This document shows positions 51,346 through 60,596 of a DNA stretch of 64,000 bases, piece by piece; the stretch's first letter is position 1; each line of letters starts with the position of its first letter. The position numbers were made by a program, and so were the translations under genes. Location of the stretch: assembly GCA_035541755.1 (NCBI GenBank), contig DATKMQ010000055.1, forward strand, positions 1 to 64,000. The letters are read 5' to 3'. The DNA is from Syntrophorhabdaceae bacterium (lineage in GTDB: Bacteria; Desulfobacterota; Syntrophorhabdia; Syntrophorhabdales; Syntrophorhabdaceae). The notes under the pieces are model-generated. The model was given only the letters and a program-made list of their open reading frames with translations. It had not been told where the DNA came from and ran no database searches.

Positions 51346-51661
51346 TATTAGTTCCCACTTCTTTGCCCGGCTAATCGAGATGAGAGCGGCACGGTTCTAT
51401 AGGACGTATTCATGACCGTTCGTATTTTCAATCTTCGTGTGGGGGGATCGGCCGGGGCATATGCTTACGAGAAAATTTTCTCTTTTGTGACGCAGGTCAT
51501 TTCATTTACTTGACGAGGATGATAGAGTTACCAGGACACGACGTACTACCCCCCAAGCCTCCTTTCTTAATCCACCGGTCTCGCACAGGCCGGTGGTCTA
51601 TCCAAAAAGCGATTCGGCATTGAGATGGTGTTGTAATCCCTCCTCAAGAACCAAGCCACGT
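51346..51661 (+). other. Gene-free stretch with one hairpin
   Basis: No supported gene. An inverted repeat CCACCGG ... CCGGTGG with an 11-base loop lies at 51572-51596, downstream of the minus-strand zinc protein gene; it lacks a T-run, so it is a weak transcript end at most. Confidence 0.4.
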
Positions 51662-51904
51662 CTATTTTTTGGGACACGAGCAGGACACCAGTCGGCGTCC
51701 GCATCGGGGGCACCTTTCGATATAGCACCCTGCGTGGTGGAATCCCCCTGGCGTTGCGTGACATACCGGGCATCGATTGTTTTCATCGTCGGGGTAGGGC
51801 AGGCGGGGGAGAGAGACTTCATCCTGGTATTCAACCTGCTGCCAAAGACATGTTGTCGTATGTGAATCATCAGTATCTCTGCTGCACCATTTGCACGTCG
51901 TCAT
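51662..51904 (-). CDS. Small cysteine-rich zinc-ribbon protein (80 aa)
   Basis: An 80-aa protein with paired cysteines: TTCKWCSRD at the start, NNRCPVCHATPGGFHHAGC in the middle and ERCPRCGRRLVSCSCPKK at the end. The C-x2-C-x5-GGxHHxGCxxExCPRCGxxLxSCxC pattern is found in many small bacterial proteins and fits two zinc sites. Role unknown, perhaps nucleic acid or protein binding. It is isolated in a gene-poor stretch, and its ribosome site (GAGG, 9 bases away) is modest. Confidence 0.65.
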   Translation of the reverse strand: MTTCKWCSRDTDDSHTTTCLWQQVEYQDEVSLPRLPYPDDENNRCPVCHATPGGFHHAGCYIERCPRCGRRLVSCSCPKK

Positions 51905-52689
51905 CTGTCATCGCCTCTTCAAAGCCGTGGGGTGGGTGTTCATCTGCCGTTATAGATCAATGGATTAAGCAGGCTTTCATACATGCAAACGTAATGCTTA
52001 ACTTTCATGCGGTCAAACCCATGGCGGATGAAAAAGGCGGCTACACGCAATCCGTTGAGGTAATGTTGAACCAATCTTATGATGACATATATTAGTTTTT
52101 GGTTCATCCTGACGCTTTATACGCATCCGGTATGCCGCGATCCAGGCTGATTGGAAAAGTCAGGATTATTATATTGTTAGGTGCACAAAGGACGAATAGT
52201 GTGCATCAGGAATAGCTACAATCGTCGTAGGAGGGTCTACTGGAATCGAAGCTTAGAGCCAGGGTGTCCCCCTCCCGCAATGACGAGTATCTGGCAAGGA
52301 TAGCGAGTGAGCTCCACCGTGATGGTTGAGCGCCGTTCTTTCGGCTCACGGAAGAGAATAAAGAGAGCCGGAATCGCGGCGATTCATCAAAAAATGTCTT
52401 GTCCAAGAAGACAAAGTCTTGTCCCGCGGAAGGATTTTTTAACAAAGACAATACTTTTCTTACTATCCATGTCTTTTCCCATCCTCTCATAACGACCAGT
52501 AACACTCCGGAATATAAGGATAATCTTAATTTGGCGGCACGTCATCCTTTACTGGCATGTTTCTTGATATATGAAAATCCTATCTGACAACGAATACCGC
52601 AGGATGAGGCATCGAAGGTCAGATGTCACAGACGAGTGTGCATGATGACTCGCCTGGGGCTAACGGAAAAGAAGGAGGTACCGGACATG
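51905..52689 (+). other. Gene-poor stretch
   Basis: Nearly 800 bases without a gene I can support on either strand. Several open frames exist (for example at 51754-52095 and 52206-52505) but none has a good ribosome site with recognisable protein sequence. It may be decayed sequence or hold the control region for the small gene and rpoH downstream. Confidence 0.4.
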
Positions 52690-52875
52690 GGATTCTTAAT
52701 GACACAGGCACAACCTTCGATTGTGGCGCGAGCCATGTCCGACGGCGATCTCAAAGACAAGCTTAGTTTTACGGATAGGGCTGAGAGGAGCCTGTCCGAG
52801 GCTCTGCTGTTCACGCTTTCCGTTGTCCTTCATCTTTCTCATTCGCTCGGGGGAGAGCATGGTGCTGCGCGATAA
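52690..52875 (+). CDS. Possible small protein (61 aa) before the sigma factor
   Basis: A 61-codon frame starting at ATG 52690 with a strong AAGGAGG site, MGFLMTQAQPSIVARAMSDG then DLKDKLSFTDRAERSLSEAL and a short hydrophobic stretch LLFTLSVVLHLSHSL. No family recognised. The ribosome site is the main support; it could be a decayed gene or a small membrane-associated protein linked to the rpoH gene 128 bases downstream. Confidence 0.35.
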   Translation, partial: GFLMTQAQPSIVARAMSDGDLKDKLSFTDRAERSLSEALLFTLSVVLHLSHSLGGEHGAAR

Positions 52876-53003
52876 AGCGAGGGTCAGAAACTCAAAACAA
52901 AATGTTTTCGATTGGTTCAGGCAGGATCAGGTGGGGCTGTCGGCACTTCAGATAGGTTAATACACGACGGCCGGTGGAATTCAAATCAGAGGAGGGTAAT
53001 GCC

Positions 53004-53948
53004 GTGTTTGAAGAGACGAATTCGTATGAAGAAAAAGAATCAGAATCCATGGAAGAGAGCGATCTACCTCTTCATTTTGACACGTTTAAGAAATACCTTG
53101 CGGAGATACGAAAATATCCCGTGTTGACGAGAGAGGAAGAAAGCAAGGTTTCCCGCCTTATCTTTGATCACCAGGATCTGACGGCAGCCCAGAAACTGAC
53201 CGTGTCGAACCTGAGGATCGTGGTGAAGATCGCCCTGGAATACCATAATACTTACCTTAATATTCTCGACCTTATTCAGGAAGGCAACGTAGGCCTGCTT
53301 CACGCGGTCAAAAAGTATAACCCTCACAAGGGAACCAAATTTTCTACCTACGCTTCGTTCTGGATCAGGGCATATATTCTCAAGCACATTATGGATTCGT
53401 GGAGCCTGGTGAAGGTCGGTACCACACAGGGCCAGAGAAAGCTCTTTTACAGGTTAAATAGTGAAAAGCAGAGACTCGAGGCGCTCGGCATATATCCCAC
53501 GCCAAAACTCCTGGCAAGCAACTTTGGTTTGAAAGAACGTGAAGTGGAGGACATGGAAAAGAGGCTTTCTTATAATGACATAGCCCTGGACGTACCGGTC
53601 TACGATGGCAGCGACGAAACGCTTATGGATAGGATGTGCTCTGATCAGGATGTGGAAGAGATAGTGTCTGAGCGTCATAAATCGGCGGTGTTATCTAGAA
53701 TGATGAAGGAATTCAAAGCTACCCTGGATGACAGGGACCGCTATATCTTCGATCATCGCATCGTGGCCGAGGAGCCTCTTTCGCTCCAGGAAATAGGTGA
53801 TACCTGCCGCATATCTCGCGAACGGGTAAGGCAGGTAGAGACGAGGATAATCAAAAGGTTCAGGAATCATTTCCAGGGGAACCTTGCGGATCTCGGCCTG
53901 CAAACAAGCGTCGGGGGTATGAGGATGGCCCAACAACGAGCCATGTGA
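53004..53948 (+). CDS. rpoH: RpoH-family (heat-shock type) sigma factor
   Basis: Alternative sigma70-family factor of 314 aa from the GTG at 53004 (GGAGGG 7 bases upstream). Region 2 is seen at about residues 60-140 (NLRIVVKIALEYHNTYLNIL, DLIQEGNVGLLHAVKKYNP, GTKFSTYASFWIRAYI). The RpoH box QRKLFYRLNSEK follows at about residue 145, distinguishing it from RpoD and RpoS. Region 4 HTH: LSLQEIGDTCRISRERVRQV (about 260-279). It should direct RNA polymerase to stress promoters. A second, earlier GTG (52974) is less likely. Confidence 0.9.
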   Translation: MFEETNSYEEKESESMEESDLPLHFDTFKKYLAEIRKYPVLTREEESKVSRLIFDHQDLTAAQKLTVSNLRIVVKIALEYHNTYLNILDLIQEGNVGLLHAVKKYNPHKGTKFSTYASFWIRAYILKHIMDSWSLVKVGTTQGQRKLFYRLNSEKQRLEALGIYPTPKLLASNFGLKEREVEDMEKRLSYNDIALDVPVYDGSDETLMDRMCSDQDVEEIVSERHKSAVLSRMMKEFKATLDDRDRYIFDHRIVAEEPLSLQEIGDTCRISRERVRQVETRIIKRFRNHFQGNLADLGLQTSVGGMRMAQQRAM

Positions 53949-53999
53949 CCCCCCGAGGTACATCCGCTCTGCGTGAGGAGCATTTGGCCTTCCTAGCAG

Positions 54000-54371
54000 T
54001 TATTTTACGGTAATGGTTGCCGTCATTCCTTCGTGGCCGCTTCCGCAGAAGTCGTCACAGTGACAGGGGAACACGCCGGTTGTTGCGGGTGTGAAACGGA
54101 TGGTGGCGACTTTGCCCGGCTCGATGTCGGTCCTGATTCCGAGGTCGGGACAGTTGAATCCATGGAGCACGTCCGCGGAGGTAAATTCCAGCACATAAGA
54201 CATGCCCTTGCTGAGGATGATATTGTTCGGAGTGTAGAAGAATCTTTGGGCTGTGATTCGAACCGTTTGTTCGGTTTCCTGGGCAAAGAGCTGACCTGTG
54301 GGGAAACCCGCCGCAAGAATTGCCAGCAGAGTGAGCGTACCGATGAGTCTTGACGCGCGTCTTTCTGTCAT
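54000..54371 (-). CDS. Standalone CuA-like cupredoxin
   Basis: Exported cupredoxin of 123 aa with a signal peptide (RLIGTLTLLAILAAGFPTGQ). The copper ligands fit a CuA site as in cytochrome oxidase subunit II or N2O reductase: an upstream His in ADVLHGFNCPDLG, then C-x3-C-x3-H-x2-M in CHCDDFCGSGHEGM near residue 105. There are no membrane anchors or oxidase genes nearby, so it is a soluble periplasmic protein, probably a copper-bound electron carrier or copper-delivery factor. It begins 8 bases after the Tat phosphoesterase stop. Confidence 0.82.
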   Translation of the reverse strand: MTERRASRLIGTLTLLAILAAGFPTGQLFAQETEQTVRITAQRFFYTPNNIILSKGMSYVLEFTSADVLHGFNCPDLGIRTDIEPGKVATIRFTPATTGVFPCHCDDFCGSGHEGMTATITVK

Positions 54372-54379
54372 ATGCACCT

Positions 54380-55273
54380 CTAAATCACGGGAAGTTCCGT
54401 AAGCGTGTACTCGCCTTTCTTGTTTTCCACGGTTACCCGGCGGAATCCTAATCCCCGGTACGGATGAGAAGTATCCCAGGGCACGGGGGCTTTTTTCGGA
54501 ACCGACGCCGCGACGGGAAGGGGATACATGAGTCCGCGTGCGGCGTGGTGCGCGATATGTCCTGTCTTTTGATGGTGTTCCTGATGAATGTGTCCGTACA
54601 GAACCGTCACATCTTCATACGGCATGAAAAGATCAATCGCTTTGGCCCCGTCGCGTGTGGCCCAATCCCACGCCGGATAGAGGTCAAACAGGGGCCGATG
54701 GGTGAGAATCACGATCCGGGCCGCCTTATCCTGCTTCTTGAGGTCTGAAGCCAGCCACTCGAGCTGTGCGTCTCCGATCACGGCCCGCGGATCTGAAACG
54801 TTGTCTATGGCGATAAAATGCACACCTTTATGGTCGAATGAGTAATGTGTTTCCACGAAGAACTCACGATATGCCTCGCCCGCATCCAGGGCAGCATCAT
54901 GCTCTCCGGCAAGGAATTTCAGATTCTTAACCTTCAGGTCCTTGACGATGTTGCGGAATTCGCCGAGCCGCTCCCTGCGCTCCTTCGGGTCATCGGTGGT
55001 ATGTGTCAGATCCCCCGTGAAAACGATAAAATCGGGCTCCTGTTTCCAGCTGTTGATGAGCGCCACTGCCTTGCGGAGTGTGCCCGCGTAATCGAGGTTG
55101 ACCGCAGGGTCATTGAATCCCCAATGCGTGTCCGATAGTTGAACGAAGACGAAACCGCCGTTACTTTCGCCGGCAGCGGCCGAATACCCGAATTTGCTGA
55201 GGCCCCCCATCACAAAAACGGCGCCCCCTAACCCTGCCAGCTTAAGAAAATCCCTTCTGTCCATCATGCTCAT
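54380..55273 (-). CDS. Tat-exported metallophosphoesterase
   Basis: Calcineurin-like phosphoesterase of 297 aa from the ATG at 55273 (GAGGTG upstream). It carries a twin-arginine signal, MDRRDFLKLAGLGGAVFVMG. Metal motifs in order: QLSDTHWG, FTGDLTHT, AGEHDAA (Glu in place of the usual Asn of GNHD), LTHRPLF and YGHIHQEHH. It acts outside the membrane on a phosphoester not predictable from sequence. It lies between a CapA-like gene and a CuA cupredoxin gene, all on the minus strand with tiny gaps. Confidence 0.88.
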   Translation of the reverse strand: MSMMDRRDFLKLAGLGGAVFVMGGLSKFGYSAAAGESNGGFVFVQLSDTHWGFNDPAVNLDYAGTLRKAVALINSWKQEPDFIVFTGDLTHTTDDPKERRERLGEFRNIVKDLKVKNLKFLAGEHDAALDAGEAYREFFVETHYSFDHKGVHFIAIDNVSDPRAVIGDAQLEWLASDLKKQDKAARIVILTHRPLFDLYPAWDWATRDGAKAIDLFMPYEDVTVLYGHIHQEHHQKTGHIAHHAARGLMYPLPVAASVPKKAPVPWDTSHPYRGLGFRRVTVENKKGEYTLTELPVI

Positions 55274-55319
55274 AGCGCACCTCTTATGGAAATATGGGCA
55301 CAATTGAAGGGATGTCAAG

Positions 55320-56459
55320 TTACCGTTCTGAATTCTGAGTGAAGGAGGAGGGCTTTTGCCGGGCAGGCAGAAGGGCGCCCGACCGTTCGTCAACAACGAG
55401 TACGCCGTTTTTGATATCTGCTGCCGTAAGCTGCTTGAGCAGCACCGCGCCCTGGTGTCCGGGGTCGATCTGAGGGATGCCATCTTTAGTGAGTTTGATC
55501 GAAACAGCCCTTCCTCCGATGAAGTCACCGCTTGAGGAATCTATCCTGAGTGTGAGAATAATACTGAGACCGTTCACCCCTCTCACGTTGAACATCTTGT
55601 AGGTGAGGAAGTTACCCAGGCTGTAAACGATGAGCTTACCCCTATGGACCTCCAGTGCCCTGAGCACGTGAGGCCCATGACCCAGGACAAGATCGGCGCC
55701 GGCATCGATGACCGATCGGGAGAACTTCACGACGTTTCCCCGGTGCTCACCCAGGAACTTCTCGTTCACATCCAGTGTGTGCATCGCCGATCTTCCTTCG
55801 TTTCCACCGTGAAAGGAGACGATGACGATATCGTTTTCCTGTTTAAGCCCTTTGACAATCTGTTTTGCCGTGTCAACATCGAGCATGGAATACGCATAAT
55901 CGCTTAACGTGAAGGAGAAGGAAACCACGGCCACCCGCCTCCCTTTTTTAAGCATCCGGGCGATGGTGGCGCCGCCTGCGGGTTCTATGCCCACCGCTCT
56001 CAACGTATTGACAGTACTTTCTACGCCTGACACTCCACAATCAAACGTATGGTTGTTGGCGATGTTTACCACGTTGAAGCCGGCGTCTTTCAGGTGGTCC
56101 GCATATCTGGTGGGTGTGATAAACTCATAGCACTGGGGCAATTTCCTCGTGCATTTTTCCGGAACACCGTGATCAACCAGAGGGCCTTCGAGATTGCCGA
56201 AGATGATGTCGCCCGTTTTAAGGTTTTCAAGAACGGCGTCGAAGATTCCCTTGCCGTCTTCCGGGGGAAGCTTGTTGACCGGGTGCACAGACCCCATCAT
56301 GATGTCGCCCACGGCCACGATCACAAGCTGATCGTCTTCTTGTGCTTGAGAGGGGACGGATTGAGGCTCAAAAGTCTCGGCACGCACATAACTTGAAAGA
56401 AGAGCCAGCCACAGGGCCGATGTTATCGTCGCCGATAGTAAGCTCCTTCGTCTATGCAT
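55320..56459 (-). CDS. CapA/PgsA-like exported phosphoesterase-fold protein
   Basis: CapA family protein of 379 aa with an N-terminal signal peptide (RRRSLLSATITSALWLALLS). Family motifs: VAVGDIMMGS, IIFGNLEGPLVD, VNIANNHTFDCG, VSFHGGNEG and DLVLGHGPHVLRALE, a metallophosphoesterase-type fold. Relatives take part in poly-gamma-glutamate capsule making, but no PgsB/C genes are here, so its role is probably another envelope process. First of three minus-strand genes (with 54380-55273 and 54000-54371). Confidence 0.87.
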   Translation of the reverse strand: MHRRRSLLSATITSALWLALLSSYVRAETFEPQSVPSQAQEDDQLVIVAVGDIMMGSVHPVNKLPPEDGKGIFDAVLENLKTGDIIFGNLEGPLVDHGVPEKCTRKLPQCYEFITPTRYADHLKDAGFNVVNIANNHTFDCGVSGVESTVNTLRAVGIEPAGGATIARMLKKGRRVAVVSFSFTLSDYAYSMLDVDTAKQIVKGLKQENDIVIVSFHGGNEGRSAMHTLDVNEKFLGEHRGNVVKFSRSVIDAGADLVLGHGPHVLRALEVHRGKLIVYSLGNFLTYKMFNVRGVNGLSIILTLRIDSSSGDFIGGRAVSIKLTKDGIPQIDPGHQGAVLLKQLTAADIKNGVLVVDERSGALLPARQKPSSFTQNSER

Positions 56460-56534
56460 CCCTTGACCCGAGGTGAATAGTATGAACGACTGATCTTTTT
56501 ACCACGTTATGGAACAAACATAAAGAGATAATTA

Positions 56535-57293
56535 TCACTCAAAGAGAACGCTCGTGGGGATGCCCCTTTTCTCAAATCCTGTTTTGAGCGCCATGGCTGT
56601 TGAGCGAAAATATTCATCCTCGAGGAACCTCTTCAGTCCGAAGCGGCGGTAGATGGATACGGTCTTGTGAGAGTAATTCAGGCGATCGATGAGCACGGAA
56701 TCGGCACTGTCCGATATGGCGTCGATGAGCCTTTGTGGATCGAGGCCAAGCATGGGGCCAATGAACACGTATGTTTCTATTCCCGCGTCGTGGATCTTCT
56801 TCAAGGCCTCAAGGCGAGATGCAATGGAAGGCGAAGCCGGTTCAAATATCTTTTTAATTCTTTCATCATCGGTCGTGATGGAGAGGCCGACTTCAATATC
56901 CTGAAACTCCTTGAAAAGATCGATGTCACGAATGACAAGCGGAGAGCGCGTAAGCAGATGAACGGGGAACTGATGTGCAGAAAGAGCCATGAGACAACCG
57001 CGCGTGATACCATACCTTTTTTCCAGCGGCTGGTATGGATCGGTGACGGTCCCCAGGAGCACACTTCCCTTGCTCATCCGCGTAAGCTGCCTTGTCAGCA
57101 CCTGAGGCGCGTTAATTTTGACATCCACAAACTCACCCCAGGGCTCTGGGTGCCCGGTAAACCGTTTCATGAAACTTGCGTAGCAATACTTGCAGCCATG
57201 GGCGCACCCCACATAAGGATTGACGCAGAAATCATAGCCACTGATACCCGTCTTCGTGAGGATTGCCTTAGAAAAAACTTCCCGGACGTTCAC
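56535..57293 (-). CDS. SplB-like radical SAM protein
   Basis: Radical SAM protein of 252 aa of the SplB-like/COG1533 group. The cluster motif C-x3-C-x2-C is in NPYVGCAHGCKYCYASFMKR (about residues 26-45). Further conserved parts: SVLLGTVTDPYQPLEKRYG and VGLSITTDDERIKKIFEPAS. Members are often annotated as DNA-repair photolyase-like, but most have no known substrate, and the spore photoproduct lyase cysteine is not evident. Monocistronic, divergent from the CoA-transferase genes. Confidence 0.87.
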   Translation of the reverse strand: MNVREVFSKAILTKTGISGYDFCVNPYVGCAHGCKYCYASFMKRFTGHPEPWGEFVDVKINAPQVLTRQLTRMSKGSVLLGTVTDPYQPLEKRYGITRGCLMALSAHQFPVHLLTRSPLVIRDIDLFKEFQDIEVGLSITTDDERIKKIFEPASPSIASRLEALKKIHDAGIETYVFIGPMLGLDPQRLIDAISDSADSVLIDRLNYSHKTVSIYRRFGLKRFLEDEYFRSTAMALKTGFEKRGIPTSVLFE

Positions 57294-57437
57294 AACCTAT
57301 GCTATCACGAAAAAGAGCGACCCCGCAATAACGCACGGGGTAAGACCATTCATCTGTTGACAAGGCCAATATGAACAATATAACTTTAATCTCGTGACAG
57401 GAAAGAAGCATTCTTCCAGGGTCGCAGGATAGCTGAC

Positions 57438-58415
57438 ATGGACGAATATGGCGAGATTTCAGATAAGCTCATGAGCCTTGATCAGGCCGTGAGACGTTTT
57501 GTGAGGCCGGGAAGCCAGGTCGCGCTCGGCGGGTTTACCATTACGCGTAACCCCATGGCCTTCGTATATGAGATCGCGCGCCAGGGGATTAGAGATCTCC
57601 ATCTGGTCTGTCATTCCAACGGGCAGGCCCTCGATGTCCTCATAGGAGCCGGATGTGTGAAGAGGCTCGAGATAGCGTATAGCGGGAATGGCCGTTATGC
57701 GCCGACCTGCGTGCGCTTTAAAAAGGCTGTGGAGTTAGGAGACGTAGAATTCGAAGACTATTCCAATTTTCAGATGGGCCTGCGCTTTCTCGCGGGTGCG
57801 CTGGATTTGCCTTTCATGCCTGTTAAGTCGGGACTCGGTTCTGATCTCATTAACCGGAAGGGATTTTCTCGTAAGGTCCGACGGGAGAGCGGTGTTGCCC
57901 CGAAGAAATGCGCGCTTATCCAAAACCCTTTTTCCAAAGACGATGACAGGGTGATTCTCGTGCCGGCGCTCACGCCCGACCTTGTCGTACTCCACGCGCA
58001 GTATGTAGGAGATGACGGAACGGTGAGGATCAAGGGGTTGACTTTCGCCGATGTGGAGCAGGCGAAAGCGGCAAGCGCGGTCGTTGTTACCTGCGAACAG
58101 ATTGTTCCAAAATCGTCTATCCGACTCGACCCGGATCAGAACACCTTACCGCCTTTTCTTGTCGATGCGGTGGTAAAGGCGCCATTTGGCGCCCACCCTA
58201 CAGGATGCTACGGCTTCTACGATTATGATCCCCTGTATTTGAATCTGTATAAGAACGCGGCCCTGGATGACGATCGCTACAGGAGATATCTTGATGAATG
58301 GGTCTATGGTGTGGGCTCACACGAGCAGTACCTGAAGAAAATAGGGGAAAAGAGGCTCGCAGAAATTAAGGCCGACCCTGTGCTTGGTTATACGCCCGGC
58401 CTTGAAAGGAAATGA
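57438..58415 (+). CDS. CoA-transferase family I, subunit A (GctA-like)
   Basis: Alpha subunit of a family I CoA-transferase of the glutaconate type, 325 aa. It opens MSLDQAVRRFVRPGSQVALG-like (SLDQAVRRFVRPGSQVALGG), with AHPTGCYGFYDYDPLY (about residue 253) and ELGDVEFEDYSNFQMGLRFL. Paired with subunit B 7 bases downstream. It would move CoA between acyl groups, such as an aromatic or dicarboxylic acyl-CoA and acetate, feeding a degradation pathway in a syntroph. Substrate uncertain. Confidence 0.9.
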   Translation: MDEYGEISDKLMSLDQAVRRFVRPGSQVALGGFTITRNPMAFVYEIARQGIRDLHLVCHSNGQALDVLIGAGCVKRLEIAYSGNGRYAPTCVRFKKAVELGDVEFEDYSNFQMGLRFLAGALDLPFMPVKSGLGSDLINRKGFSRKVRRESGVAPKKCALIQNPFSKDDDRVILVPALTPDLVVLHAQYVGDDGTVRIKGLTFADVEQAKAASAVVVTCEQIVPKSSIRLDPDQNTLPPFLVDAVVKAPFGAHPTGCYGFYDYDPLYLNLYKNAALDDDRYRRYLDEWVYGVGSHEQYLKKIGEKRLAEIKADPVLGYTPGLERK

Positions 58416-58422
58416 TTCCGAT

Positions 58423-59208
58423 ATGACCACGCGATACACCGACAACGAAATCATGGCGCTTAATGCCGGCAGGCTGATAAAGGACGGGGACATTGTCTTT
58501 GCCGGAACAGGCCTATCCATACTCGCCGCAACCGCTGCAAAGCATGTTTTTGCCCCGAGGGCGGTCATCTTCTTTGAGACGGGCGGGATCGACCCTTCGC
58601 TTCAGGAGATGCCCATGGCCGTGGCAGATTTGCGGGTCATGTCCGGAACATCCATAAACGTTGGTCTTATCGATGCCTTCTGTCTGCTGACGCACAGAAG
58701 GCTTCACACCATAGCCCTTCTCGGGGCCGCTGAGATTGACAGATATGGCAACCTGAACACAACATCCATCGGCGATTACCATCGCCCTAAGACACGGTTT
58801 CCCGGGAGTGGAGGCGCGGCTGATGCAGCGGCTCTTGCATCGGGGTTCATTGCTTTCGTTAAGCATGAGAAAAGACGTTTCGTGGAAAGACTCGATTATT
58901 TGACGAGCGTGGGGTGGTATCAGGGTTACGACACACGCAAAAGGCTCGGGCTAAAAAGAGGAGGACCTATTGCGGTGGTGACCAACCTGGGCGTCATGCA
59001 ATTTGACGCGTCGTCTAAGGCCATGTACCTCGCAGAGTATTATCCGGGCGTAACCATCGAGAGGATCGTTGAGAATACCGGTTTCGAGATGGATGTTTCG
59101 AGGGCAAGAGAAGCGCCCATGCCAAGTGATGACGAACTGCGCCTTTTACGCACCGAGGTTGACCCGCAGGGACTCATGTGCATGACCCGCAAACATCACC
59201 GAATCTAG
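58423..59208 (+). CDS. CoA-transferase family I, subunit B (GctB-like)
   Basis: Beta subunit, 261 aa from the ATG at 58423. Landmarks: RYTDNEIMALNAGRLIKDGD, FAGTGLSILAATAAK, the likely active-site Glu in VIFFETGGIDPSLQ (about 46-48), LGAAEIDRYGNLNTT and SGGAADAAALASGF. Works with subunit A as a hetero-oligomer. GctAB-like pairs also include 3-oxoadipate and acetate CoA-transferases, so the exact acyl group is open. Confidence 0.9.
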   Translation: MTTRYTDNEIMALNAGRLIKDGDIVFAGTGLSILAATAAKHVFAPRAVIFFETGGIDPSLQEMPMAVADLRVMSGTSINVGLIDAFCLLTHRRLHTIALLGAAEIDRYGNLNTTSIGDYHRPKTRFPGSGGAADAAALASGFIAFVKHEKRRFVERLDYLTSVGWYQGYDTRKRLGLKRGGPIAVVTNLGVMQFDASSKAMYLAEYYPGVTIERIVENTGFEMDVSRAREAPMPSDDELRLLRTEVDPQGLMCMTRKHHRI

Positions 59209-59237
59209 CACAATATCCACTGCATACCTCAAAGATA

Positions 59238-59266
59238 TTGATAATTTGAGCAGTTCCGTTTATAAT
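59238..59266 (+). promoter_or_regulatory. Strong sigma70 promoter of tig-clpP-clpX
   Basis: TTGATA (59238-59243), exact 17-nt spacer, perfect TATAAT (59261-59266). Transcription would start near 59274. The leader holds an imperfect hairpin (AAAGGGGGC / GCCCTCTTT, about 59277-59302) and a GGAGG ribosome site. Confidence 0.8.
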
Positions 59267-59318
59267 AGGGCAGTTAAAGGGGGCTTTACACGCCCTCTTT
59301 CATATTCCGGAGGATTGA

Positions 59319-60596
59319 ATGAAGGTTCAGGTGGAAAACGTTGATGGCGTGCGAAAAAAGGTTGAGGTGCTCATTCCTGACGAGACGATTGACCGCATAC
59401 GGGAGACGATTTACGAAGAGGTAAGGAAGAACGCGAAAATCAAAGGATTCAGGCAGGGCAAGATTCCGAAACCGATCATAACGCAGTACTACAAAGAATA
59501 CATCGATGATGAGCTGAAAAAGAGAATGGTGCAGGAGACCATGTACGAGGCGCTCCTTGAGGCGAAGGTAGAACCAATCCTCGAACCGCGGGTAGACTTT
59601 CTGGAAAGGGCTGGTGAACATGGCTATACCCTCGAATGCGAAGTGCTTCCTGAAGTAACGCTTCCTGAATACAAGGGGATAGAAGTGGAAGCCGAACCGG
59701 CCACGGTGAGCGATGAAGACATCGACAAAAGAATAGAGGGCCTGCAGCATATGCACGCCGAGGTGGTCGCAAAAGAGGGCGAGGCATTAGCGGCCCTCGG
59801 TGATTTCGTGGTCGTCAAGTATCAGGGCTACCACAACGGGGAGCCGCTCAAAGAAGTTGCGGCCGAGTCATACCCGTTAGAGCTGGGTAACGCCATGCTC
59901 ATGCCCGAGTTCGAAAATGGCGTGATAGGCATGAGGGAGAAGGAAGAAAAGGATATCGAAATCGCTTTTCCGGAGGATTATCCGGATAAAAACATCGCCT
60001 CCAAAAAGATTGTCTTCAAGGTAACGATGAAAGAAGTCAAACAGAAGAGACTTCCGGAAGTGAACAATGAGTTTGCCAAGGATTTGAGCTTCGAGAATGT
60101 CGACGCCTTGCGGCAAGGTGTGAGGGCGGAACTGCTCAAAGAGAAGGAAGCCGCGCGCAAACGCGACATTACACAGAAGATCATTGAGTCGCTGCTTAAG
60201 GGTCTTGTGGTGCCTGTGCCTGAGAGAGTCCTTGAGAGAAGGGTTCAGGGCATGATAGAAGAAGCAAAATCACGATACAATGTGGGTAAGCTGTCACCTG
60301 ATGAAATGGCGTCGATCGAGGCCAGATTGAAAGCGGATTTTGAGAAAAAGGCCGAGGAGAGAATCAAGGTTGAAATCGTGCTTGCCCGGATTGCAGAGAA
60401 GGAAGGCATCAAGGCCGATGAGAAAGACCTGGAAGAACGGATAAAAAAGATTGCGGAAGATACCAATAAGACGTACAATGAAGTAAGGGACGTCTATGAA
60501 CAGTACCACCTCATGGGAAGCCTGAGGGAGACCGTGATTGAGGAGAAAACGGTCGATTTTCTGCGGGACAGCGCCGTTGTAAAGGAGAAAGCATGA
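59319..60596 (+). CDS. tig: Trigger factor
   Basis: Ribosome-bound chaperone and peptidyl-prolyl isomerase, 425 aa. The ribosome-binding signature [11 protein letters not shown] lies near residue 45. The FKBP domain spans about 160-240 ([36 protein letters not shown]) and the C-terminal arm about 250-420 is helical. The start has GGAGG 6 bases upstream. clpP begins inside its last codons (ATGA overlap), so the tig-clpP-clpX order common in bacteria is kept. Confidence 0.96.
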   Translation: MKVQVENVDGVRKKVEVLIPDETIDRIRETIYEEVRKNAKIKGFRQGKIPKPIITQYYKEYIDDELKKRMVQETMYEALLEAKVEPILEPRVDFLERAGEHGYTLECEVLPEVTLPEYKGIEVEAEPATVSDEDIDKRIEGLQHMHAEVVAKEGEALAALGDFVVVKYQGYHNGEPLKEVAAESYPLELGNAMLMPEFENGVIGMREKEEKDIEIAFPEDYPDKNIASKKIVFKVTMKEVKQKRLPEVNNEFAKDLSFENVDALRQGVRAELLKEKEAARKRDITQKIIESLLKGLVVPVPERVLERRVQGMIEEAKSRYNVGKLSPDEMASIEARLKADFEKKAEERIKVEIVLARIAEKEGIKADEKDLEERIKKIAEDTNKTYNEVRDVYEQYHLMGSLRETVIEEKTVDFLRDSAVVKEKA

